Shown here in pieces: positions 33,792-43,002 of a stretch of 64,000 nt of DNA (the stretch's first letter is position 1; each line of letters begins with the position of its first letter). A program made the translations under genes and the position numbers. The stretch comes from SLFT01 sp964493075 (lineage in GTDB: Bacteria > Hydrogenedentota > Hydrogenedentia > Hydrogenedentales > CAITNO01). Under the pieces are notes generated by a model. That model was given only the letters and a program-made list of their open reading frames with translations. It had not been told where the DNA came from and did not search any database. The stretch covers positions 3,079 to 67,078 of the forward strand of contig CAZBNU010000001.1 in the NCBI GenBank assembly GCA_964493075.1. The letters run 5' to 3'.

Positions 33792-36700
33792 GTTTCCTCC
33801 ATGGCTTGTTCGGTTAATACAAGTTGTTTTTCCAGTTCTGGAAGCATTGTTTCCATTTGTTCACAATCGCCAGACTTTCCGGCCGTTTCAATTGCTGCCG
33901 CAATATGACTCAGTGCTATGGCACCCAGATTCGCAGCAGCACCCTTGATGGTATGGGCCTGACGTGTGGCGCCATCGCAGTCATTTTCCGCCAGATACTG
34001 TTTAAGCGTTTCAAATTGTTTCGGCATATCCGATAAAAAGGTACTTATCAACACCCGCGCTAAATGTTCATCGCCCATCAAGCGCGACATCATTCCTTCC
34101 CTATCAAACACAGGTTCCGATGTCACTGATTCCTCTTTTATTTTAGGGATTATAGAATCGTGTTTCACCTTTTTCTTTTCCGGCAACCATTTCTTTAGCA
34201 TTTCGAGCAACAATTCAGGATCAAGGGGCTTGCTCAAGTAGTCGTTCATCCCGGCTTTTGTACACCTATTGCGGTCTTCCTGTGCGGTATGGGCGGTCAT
34301 CGCAATAATGGGAATGTTGGGATTGATAACTACAGGCGAATACTTTCGTATAATGTGTGTCGCCTCAAATCCATCCATTTCGGGCATTTGCACATCCATC
34401 AATACCAAGTCGAAGTGACCGCTTTTCAACGCATTCAGTGCTTGCTGCCCATTATTGGCTACCTCTACGGAAACATTGAATTTCTTGAGCAAACCCATTG
34501 CAACCTGCTGATTGATCAAATTGTCTTCGGCCAACAGAACCCGCGCATGATACTTGCGCAATTCCCGCACGGAATGGCGGGTTACAATAGCATGTCTGCC
34601 TCTGGACCGAGCGGCACTTTTTTCAGCATTGCTCTGCGCCATAGCAATGCTCAGACAGTCAAAAAGATCGGACTGGCGCACCGGTTTGGTCAGATAGGCG
34701 GCGAACCCAATGTCTTCCAAACGACGGGCATCACCACGCCGCCCGATGGAAGTCATCATGACCATAGCCGTGTCCTTCAGTCCCTCGTCACTGCATATTT
34801 CCTTGCCCAGCGCCTCACCATCAAGGCCGGGCATCAACATGTCAAGAATGGCCAGGTTATAGGCCTGTCCGGATGTACGCGCCTGGCGCAACATTGCCAG
34901 CGCATTGATACCGTCTGGCGATTCGTCCGTCATGATGCCCAACGCCGCTAACTGTGCGCATAGCATTTCACGATTTGTGGCATTGTCATCCACTACCAGC
35001 GCCCGCACACCACGCAGGTCTACCGAAGGTGCTGGCTGATTCTCCTGTTCTTCTCTGACCGGCAAGCGCAATTCAAACCAAAACTCTGATCCTCTGCCTT
35101 CTTCACTGGAAAGCCCTAATTCCCCTTCCATCAACTCCACCAGCTGCTTGGTTATGGCAAGACCAAGACCTGTACCGCCATATTTGCGAGTTGTTGAGGA
35201 GTCCAGCTGCGTGAAACTCTGGAAAAGTGTGCTCATCTTATCAGCCGGAATGCCGATACCTGTATCCTTGACAGAAAAATGAAGCAAGGCGCCCGCTTCA
35301 TTTTGATCAACCAGTGAAACACGCACAACTACCTCGCCTTGTTCCGTAAACTTAATGGCATTCCCCGCGAGATTGGTGAGTAGCTGGCGTATCCGTCCCG
35401 GGTCGCCGCGCAGCAGCGCAGGTGTCTCCGGATCAGCAGCACATACGAACTCAATTTCCTTTTCCTGCGCCTTGACAGCAAGTAATATGGAAAAATCATC
35501 AAGCAGACTGTGCAAATCAAAGTCAATGTTTTCAATTTCCAGCTTTCCCGCTTCTATTTTTGAAAAATCGAGGATGTCATTGATAAGCCAGAGAAGGGAT
35601 TCACTGCTTTCACGTATAACCTCCGCATTATGACGCTGTACCCTTGAAAGGTTGGTATCCAGCAACAATGAGGTCATACCAATGATGCCATTCATGGGCG
35701 TGCGTATCTCATGACTTACATTGGCAAGAAAAGCACTTTTTGCGGCATTGGCCATTTCTGCAGCAGCCGCCATCTCATTGGCAAGTTTAATCGCTTCTTC
35801 CAGGCGCCGATTGCTCTGAAGGAGTTCCTCTTGTGCTTTCTTACGATCGGTTATATTCCGAATGATGCCAACAGCGTGCCATTGCCCTCGCAGTTGAACG
35901 GCTGAGAGCGACAGTTCTATCGGGAATTCCCTGTTACTCTTATCCATGGCGACGAGTTCCACCACATTCCCAACAGCAGCCCCTTCTCCAGTATTTTGAA
36001 AATGGGAATAGGCAGTCAAATGACCTTCATGATACCGTTTCGGCGCAAGGAGTTGATGCAGATTCCTACCAAGAACCTCATCGTTGCGGTACCCGAAAAT
36101 CCGTTCTGCAGCAGCGTTCCATAAGGATATATTGCCTGCTTCATCAATCATGATGATGGCGTCCTGGGCGGCGTTTAATACGGTGTTGATGCGTGCCTGG
36201 CTGTCACGCAGTCTTTCCTCAGCCTCTTTGCGCTCTGTTATATCACTGTGCGAACCGGCCATACGGAAAGGAATGCCCTGTTCATCACGCAACGCCTCGC
36301 CTCGGGCCAGCACCCAAATATAATGACCGTCTTTATGCCGGAACCGAAACTCAATNNNNNNNNNNNNNNNNNNNNNNNNNNNNNNNNNNNNNNNNNNNNN
36401 NNNNNNNNNNNNNNNNNNNNNNNNNNNNNNNNNNNNNNNNNNNNNNNNNNNNNNNGATTTTGTTGCAGAAACACTACCGTCAGGTTGCGTTTCGGACGAC
36501 AAATCCAGCGGGCCCAGCTGCATGAATTCCTGATTTGTGTTCACCTTGAACATTTCCAGGGCCGCAGAGTTTGCCGCAGTAAATTTCTCTGCAGCAACGT
36601 CGTATATCACCATAGCATCTCGCGAACCCTCAAACAAGACACGATACGTGGCTTCACTTTCGCGCAATGCCTCTTCAATAATCTTCCGGGTAGTGATATC

Positions 36701-39700
36701 GCTCAGAATCCCATCAATACGGATAACTGTGTTATGTTCATCATAAATACATTTGCGTCTATCCCGCACCCAGCAGGTGCTTTCATCAGGGCGCACGATG
36801 CGATATTCGATTTCCACCGTGCCTGTATTTTTCAGGGTTTCCCATATCCCTTCAATTGTCCCTTTATCGTCAGGCAAAATAACTTCTGCCCATAAATTCG
36901 GATTTTCGTAAAATTCTTTAACAGAACGGCCGTATAACTGTGTGGTGGCGGGAGTCATATATTGCAGTTCAAGATGCGGGAACGGCGAGGCCGACCAAAT
37001 CACATCTTCTACCGAGTCGAGGATATTCGCAAAACGCCGCCTGCTCTCTACGAGTTCCAACTCCATTTTCTTGCGTTCGGTAATGTCCTGGCTGGAACCG
37101 CGATACCCGCTAACCTTGCCCACGGAATCCAGAATTGGCAGCCCATTGGCAAGCAATGTAACGGCATGTCCATCTTTGTGAATAAAGTGATTTTCAAACC
37201 CCTTAAATTGACGCTGCTGGGCGAGTATTTTTTTTGCTTTTTCCTTGAACGCCTCCCGGCCCTCATCAGGGTGCAAATCGTAGTAATGAATCTTGCCGAC
37301 GACTTCTTCAGGAGAATAACCTAGAATATCAAAGACAGCGGCGCTGACGTAAGTATACAAGCCTGTCTCGTCAACTTCCCAGATGATTTCCCGGCTTTGC
37401 GCTGCAGTCTGCTTGAAACGGTCGTTGCTTATCGCCAGTTCGCGACGCGTATGGTACTCGTTCGTCACATCCCGAAATACCAATACTGCGCCGATGACCT
37501 CTCCCGTGGAAACACGTATCGGGGCACAACTATCGGCAATGTGCCTTCTCGAGCCATCCCGGTTGATTAAAACCGTGTGATTCGCCAATTCAACGACAAT
37601 CCCTTCTTCAAGGGTTTTCCATATCGGGATTTTCGCCTTTTCGCCTGTAGTGGCATTGATGATGTCAAAAACCTCCGAAACAAGATGACCACAGGCGTCT
37701 TCAGCCTTCCATCCTGTAAGATGGGATGCTGCAAGGTTCATACCAACCACGGTTCCTGATATGTCCGTACTGATTACGCCATCACCAATGGAATTCAATG
37801 TGGCTGCGATGCGGGCTTCACTAAGACGCAACGCTTCCTGGGAAGCCTTGATTTCAGTAATATCATAGAATGCAGCCAACTTACAGGGGGTACCGTCGCT
37901 ATCAGTAACCGGCGCCTCACAAACTTCGAATATGCGCCCTGGCNNNNNNNNNNNNNNNNNNNNNNNNNNNNNNNNNNNNNNNNNNNNNNNNNNNNNNNNN
38001 NNNNNNNNNNNNNNNNNNNNNNNNNNNNNNNNNNNNNNNNNNNGGCAAGAAAAGTACGGCGATTGGTGAGCGATGCCACAAAGGCAGTTAGCACCAGGGT
38101 AATCAGTACGCCCGCCAACAACACACTGCGGCCTATCCACAACGGATGGGCCGCAATCCAGGAAAGCTCTGGGTGCATGACCAACGCATAGGACTTCCCG
38201 AAAACAGATAGCGGAACACGTACACACAAATCTTCAGGTCGGCAATATTCACAAAATTTACTATTTGCAATCTTTTTTGAAGAAGAGGCCAGGAAAACCG
38301 GGCTTTTGCCGGGCATAATCTGAAACAGATTCACCACAATTCCCGATTCCTGTCGGCCAGACTGCGCTATTGCACGTTGCAGCATAGGAAAGAACTGAAA
38401 TGTAAGCAGTGCAAATCCATACAATTCTTCTTGCCTATATACAGGTTGAAAAACCAACAGCCCTCTTCTCTCTCCTGCCTCCTGCACCAGGATGATGGGG
38501 TCTGTTCCCGTAGCCATTCCTGTTGCGATAGTTTCCTGCAACGCTTGAAGTCGCACAGATTCGGATCCAACATCATAACCGTACACCATTTCGTTGCCGG
38601 ATTCAGGCGCTACATAAAACACGGGATAGTACACATCGCGACTGGCAGCGGGAATACGTTCCCGACCTTTGGTGCGCTCCCATACTACGAAATCGTCAAC
38701 CCCTTGCGCATGCGCATCTTCTTTTATATCTTCCAGAGAATCAGCTGGCACAACACGCGCCCATTCCCAAGACTGTGAAAGGCCATCACGCGCCAGTATA
38801 GCGGCAAAGCGCTGAAATTCCTTTAAGTCTACCGTGTCGCTGCCCTCAAACAGACTCCCAAGACTCTTCAGGCGATTGCGCATGTTAAACATGGATTCAG
38901 TAACAGCGCCTGCATGGGCTCTCGCAAGGGCCGAATACGATTGATAGCGGGCCTGCTGCTCTGACCCGTGCAATAACCAGGCAATGGCTATAGTGAGTAC
39001 AAGACCAGTAAAAGCACATAATACGGCCTCAATATAACGCCAGTGCATGTATCGCTTTGGGGGAAGGGTATGCCGCCACCCAAGCAAACCGTTGCCCACC
39101 ATAAGTGCCGTGAGTAACAACAGGGATACGAACAACGGCAACGCACGTGCATAGAGCATGGTCGCTCCCCATACCTGAGCGTCAATATCAGCACCCACAA
39201 CCATCAACACCCGGCTGTCAACCGGATTAATCACCGGAACGAGAGCGGTAATAAAAGAACCATACTCATCTGTATACACGCCTGTGGTCATGGAACGGGC
39301 TTCTTTGAATACAACCGGCAACTCTTCTGGAGGATACTCGTAGACCGTGCCGGGAGGCGATGCCAACGGATCGTTTTCCTCCAGGCTCTCAGGGCCGAAA
39401 ACAAATTTTCCATTGCGCTGGGCAACACTAAATACATAACGCAATTGTGTAGTCGCAGCAGACGCCTTCATCTGTTCCGTTAATCGACGAAATACAGGGG
39501 TAAGCTTATCGTCAACAGTAAAAGAGAGTTGTTGTGCCCACTCAGTATTTATGGTAAGCGCTACAGAGGATACATTGGCAATCAGAATTTCCCGCCCCTC
39601 TAAATCGGCTTTTTCCCCCAGTTCATGAGAAGTCCACCAGCCACCTGCAAGAAGCAACAATGCCGCAACTGGAATCACCCATTGCTGAAACCAGCGTGTG

Positions 39701-39804
39701 TTTGCAGAACCACTATTTCGCGCGCGCCACGCAAAGTAAACTCCCGGCAAAGCAATTAAAATAAAGGCTGTTCCGTAAACCATAAAAATTGCATCTACAA
39801 TCAT
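33788..39804 (-). CDS. Giant hybrid histidine kinase with two extracytoplasmic sensors, about seven PAS domains, two receivers and HPt (split by two assembly gaps)
   Basis: Visible sequence totals nearly 2,000 residues, with more lost in the gaps. The N-terminal part has two membrane helices, a ~150-residue extracytoplasmic domain, two more helices, a CHASE domain (SMFNMRNRLKSLGSLF, WEWARVVP) and a last helix before the gap at 37944-38043. After it come PAS domains, a HisKA domain (SHEIRTPMNG), an ATPase lobe (DTGIGIP, GGTGLGLAI), receivers with ILDMLMPGLDG and LMDVQMPEMDG, and an HPt domain with AHTIKGAAANLG. The two sides of the gap are in different frames only because the placeholder is 100 N; it is one gene. 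The ATG at 39804 (or TTG at 39807) follows AGGGG. This is the first gene of the signalling operon. Confidence 0.85.
36356..36455. other. Assembly gap of 100 N inside a PAS region of the giant kinase
   Basis: Placeholder of exactly 100 N. The sequence upstream (LGPLDLSSE..PDGS) is the front of one PAS domain and the sequence downstream (FRFRHKDGHYIWV) is the rear of another. The missing segment is therefore probably well over 100 codons, unlike the 33 implied. Confidence 0.9.
37944..38043. other. Assembly gap of 100 N between the CHASE/membrane part and the PAS array of the giant kinase
   Basis: Placeholder of exactly 100 N. Reading frames on its two sides differ, so the true length is not 100 modulo 3. 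It hides the end of the last membrane helix's linker and the front of the first PAS domain. Confidence 0.95.
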
Positions 39805-39902
39805 CAATGAATTCCCCTGATTGTTTCAACGCATACCGTACAATGGACACTCACTCTATTTTAACACATTTTTACCGCAAACTGGTTCAGACATCCTTTT
39901 TT

Positions 39903-40580
39903 TTATGAACTCCGATTGCCGCACATGTTTTGCCAGAGTGTATCATCGGCACAACACGCCGGTATACCGATATCGGCGACATGAAGTTCTCCGAGAAAGT
40001 GCTGGGCAGCAGCAGTAGTAAAGCCTGCTTTGGAAAATGCGAAAGTTACCGTAACATCAGCCCGAATGGATATGCCGCAAGACTCGCCAGTATCCGCATT
40101 CAATCCTGACGGGACATCCACCGCAATGGTGCGTACTGCTGGCCAGGCTTCAATGGCTGTTCGTATGGTCCCTTTAACTTCTCCTCTTGTTCCTGTACCG
40201 AGCATGGCATCCACCAGCACCGCGCAGTCAGAAAGCGTACCCATCGCAGCACGAACCGATTCCGTGTCAGTGGCAATATGGATTTCACCACCAAGTCGCC
40301 TGTAGGCATTCATGAAAATGGCGGCATCCCCCTTTATGGACGTCGAATCCGCCAGCAGCACCACGCGTGTTTCGTATCCAGCCAGCAAACAAAGCCTCGC
40401 AACCACAAATCCGTCTCCGCCGTTATTGCCTTTTCCGCAAACCACACCCACCGGGCCTGAATGAATCTCGTTGAATACAGCCGCCCCGGCATTGTTCATC
40501 AACACCACACCGGGAATCCCAATGTCTTCAATACAACGACGGTCCGCTTCGCGCATCTGCGCCACACTCAAAGTCTGCAT
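39903..40580 (-). CDS. nnrE: NAD(P)H-hydrate epimerase (YjeF N-terminal domain)
   Basis: The 225-residue protein matches the YjeF_N fold: MREADRRCIEDIGIPGVVLMNNAG (shown in part), then VVCGKGNNGGDGFVVAR, DAMLGTGTRGEV and VDVPSGLNADTG. It interconverts R and S forms of hydrated NAD(P)H so that a dehydratase can repair them. The usual fused C-terminal dehydratase domain (NnrD) is missing, and no separate one is in the window. I chose the ATG at 40580 because AGGAGG lies 5 nt upstream; an ATG 14 codons earlier lacks this. The adjacent upstream gene is the YyaL-like protein, 64 nt away. Confidence 0.93.
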   Translation of the reverse strand: MQTLSVAQMREADRRCIEDIGIPGVVLMNNAGAAVFNEIHSGPVGVVCGKGNNGGDGFVVARLCLLAGYETRVVLLADSTSIKGDAAIFMNAYRRLGGEIHIATDTESVRAAMGTLSDCAVLVDAMLGTGTRGEVKGTIRTAIEAWPAVRTIAVDVPSGLNADTGESCGISIRADVTVTFAFSKAGFTTAAAQHFLGELHVADIGIPACCADDTLWQNMCGNRSS

Positions 40581-40644
40581 ATCAACCTCCTCGCCCGAAT
40601 AGTTCATTTCATTAACACTCATACGTTATAACAAAAAGTTGCCC

Positions 40645-42684
40645 TCAAGCAAGCCGCTGAAAAAGTTCATCCGTCGTCGTTGCAGGCGCCATACAGGACC
40701 GGTTTCTGCACACCCACACACAGGGACTTCCGTCCACCGCATTTCGCCCGCGAACAAGCGGTATATTGCGCTTTCTTTCCGCTTCTCCCGCATATACAAT
40801 CACACGACCTGGGATGAATTGTTCTCCGACCACGGTCTGGAATGCCTTCATGGCGGGATATTCCCTATCACCACCCAAGGTAATTTCTACCGCACCAGAT
40901 AACCGCATCTCCGCTGCTGTCAGAAAACTCAGGGCAGCAGACGGCGCCCTTTGCATCATAGGCGCGGCGGCGCGTAGAGTATTCTCAGCCAGCGACCGAT
41001 ACCGTTCCTCTCCTAAAACCGCTGCCAGCCGGATCAACACCAAATACGCCATCGAATTGCCTGATGGCTCAGCCGTATCGTGCATGGAGTACATACGCAC
41101 CAGTAAATGCCTGTGTTCTTCCCCGGTAGAAAAGAAACCGCCCCCTTCGCCGTTATGAAAACGACCGATCATCTCCTCTACGAGATTTTGGGCAAGTTCT
41201 ATCCACGAAAAATCTGCAGTATATTCATACAAGTCAATGCAGGCGTTTGCAAATGCGGCATAATCATCGAGATAAGCTGGCAGATGTGCCTTTCCCGCGC
41301 GCCAAGTACGCAAGAGGGTGCCGTTGGCGAACATGACATCCCGTAGGAACGTCCCTGCTTTCAATGCAGCATTCCCATAATGGGCATCGCCAAAGGCAAG
41401 CGCAGCCCTGGCAAAAGCGGTAATCGCCATGCCGTTCCAGGATGTTAACACTTTGTCATCTGTTTTGGGAGCAGTACGCTGTTGCCGTTCAATCAGCAGA
41501 ACGGTGCGCATAGCCGAAAGGTCGCTATCACTTCTTTCACGAAAAAGCACGTTCTTACCATGATGGCCGCTGTCGTGGGAGGCAAAGTTGCCGCCCGGTT
41601 TTACTCCGTAAGCTGCACAAAACTGATTGCCCTCCTCTTCCCCCAGCAATCCCATGATTTCGTCATACGTCCAAAGGTAATAAGCACCCTCGCCTTCCTC
41701 ACTGTCCGCATCCTGTGATGCATAGAATCCCCCTGCGTTGTCCTGCATTTCCCGGACCAGATAATCCAGGGTTTCCCGCAGGATCACGCGATAATCATCC
41801 CTGCCCGTAGCCTGCCAGGCCTCCAGATAAGCAACAGCAAGCTGCGCGTTGTCATAAAGCATCTTCTCAAAATGGGGAACCCGCCATTCTTCATCAACGG
41901 AATAACGATGAAACCCGCCCCCCAGATGGTCGTAAATGCCGCCTGATCGCATGCGGTCCAGCGTCTCAGTAGCCATGGACATCAAATTTTCCCGTCCTGT
42001 CCTTTTGTGAACACGCAACAACAAGGCAATTGCACTACTGGAAGGAAATTTTGGCGCCTGTCCCCAACCGCCCCAACGGGGGTCAAAGGAATCTTCCAAC
42101 ACCTTTACCGCCTCATCACACAAGGATTCCGCCGGGATATTGTCGGTACCGGTAATAACCGCCGCCTGACTTTGGATAAGCGTAACAAGTTGACTGGCAT
42201 TCTGTAAAAGCCGAGTTCTGTCACCGGCCCAAAAGGCGACAAGTTGCTCAAGCACCTCCCGAAATCCGGGTATACCATATCGTCTTTCCGGAGGGAAATA
42301 AGTGCCACCGTAAAAAGGCCGCAAGTCCGGGGTCAGGAATACACTCATGGGCCATCCCCCCTGCCCCGTCATGGCCACCACTGCCTTCATATAGATTTCG
42401 TCAAGATCAGGCCGCTCCTCCCGATCCACCTTGATATTGATGAAATGCCTGTTCATAAGTTCGGCCATAGATTCATCTTCAAAACATTCGTGCTCCATCA
42501 CATGACACCAGTGACATGCCGCATAACCAATGGACAAAAAGACGGGCTTGTCCTGCACAATTGCCTGCTCCAATGCAGCATCATCCCAAGGCTGCCAAGC
42601 GACCGGATTGGCAGCATGTTGTTGTAAATAAGGGCTTATTTCTCCCGCCAACCTGTTTTCTAATCTTACTCTTGAAGGTTCCAT
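40645..42684 (-). CDS. YyaL/Spata20-type thioredoxin-domain protein (DUF255)
   Basis: The 679-residue protein begins with the DUF255 thioredoxin-like domain: NRLAGEISPYLQQHAANPV, the redox motif Cys57-His-Trp-Cys60 (AACHWCHVMEH) and GQGGWPMSVFLTPD. The rest is an alpha/alpha-toroid resembling N-acylglucosamine 2-epimerases, with GGGFHRYSVDEEWRVPHFEKMLYDN and DADSEEGEGAYYLW (in part). The architecture and length match bacterial YyaL and animal SPATA20. The function is not established. It is divergent from topA and probably cotranscribed with nnrE. Confidence 0.92.
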   Translation of the reverse strand: MEPSRVRLENRLAGEISPYLQQHAANPVAWQPWDDAALEQAIVQDKPVFLSIGYAACHWCHVMEHECFEDESMAELMNRHFINIKVDREERPDLDEIYMKAVVAMTGQGGWPMSVFLTPDLRPFYGGTYFPPERRYGIPGFREVLEQLVAFWAGDRTRLLQNASQLVTLIQSQAAVITGTDNIPAESLCDEAVKVLEDSFDPRWGGWGQAPKFPSSSAIALLLRVHKRTGRENLMSMATETLDRMRSGGIYDHLGGGFHRYSVDEEWRVPHFEKMLYDNAQLAVAYLEAWQATGRDDYRVILRETLDYLVREMQDNAGGFYASQDADSEEGEGAYYLWTYDEIMGLLGEEEGNQFCAAYGVKPGGNFASHDSGHHGKNVLFRERSDSDLSAMRTVLLIERQQRTAPKTDDKVLTSWNGMAITAFARAALAFGDAHYGNAALKAGTFLRDVMFANGTLLRTWRAGKAHLPAYLDDYAAFANACIDLYEYTADFSWIELAQNLVEEMIGRFHNGEGGGFFSTGEEHRHLLVRMYSMHDTAEPSGNSMAYLVLIRLAAVLGEERYRSLAENTLRAAAPMMQRAPSAALSFLTAAEMRLSGAVEITLGGDREYPAMKAFQTVVGEQFIPGRVIVYAGEAERKRNIPLVRGRNAVDGSPCVWVCRNRSCMAPATTTDELFQRLA

Positions 42685-42855
42685 AAATTCCCTATATCCT
42701 TATCCGGAAGTTGTTAATCATCGCACCCTGTGGGTAACATACAAGCAACAAAACACATTCCATCCAACCCATAAACTGCCCCTATCCCACCTTTATAGCC
42801 ATGAGAGCAAAAATCAGCATTTTAAAGCCATCAGAACGGTCCACTTGCCTGTTTA

Positions 42856-42885
42856 TTGTATTTGCAGTGTCCGGTTAGGTATAGT
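42856..42885 (+). promoter_or_regulatory. Putative topA promoter
   Basis: TTGTAT (42856-42861), an 18-nt spacer and TATAGT (42880-42885) lie in the 318-nt region between divergent yyaL-like and topA genes, giving a leader of about 110 nt. The rest of the region (42685-43002) shows no gene or clear RNA structure. Confidence 0.45.
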
Positions 42886-43002
42886 TTTGAGCCAAGTAAC
42901 GTGGATATGGATATTGGGGCGGGGAAACAGCAGGCGCCATAAATCTTGGCAGATGCACGTTTTTATTGGAAACTTCCTGATGTAAAAAGAGGATATTGTA
43001 CA

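Noticed and set aside
37944..38227. Start of the downstream kinase ORF at 38227
   Set aside because: The first ~60 residues of that frame are an antisense-like shadow of the CHASE/membrane part; the in-frame sequence begins only after the gap, so this is one gene interrupted by 100 N, not two genes.
42685..43002. TPP riboswitch controlling topA-thiD
   Set aside because: I could not find the conserved TPP-element sequence (such as the CUGAGA core) in the leader, and topA rather than thiD comes first.
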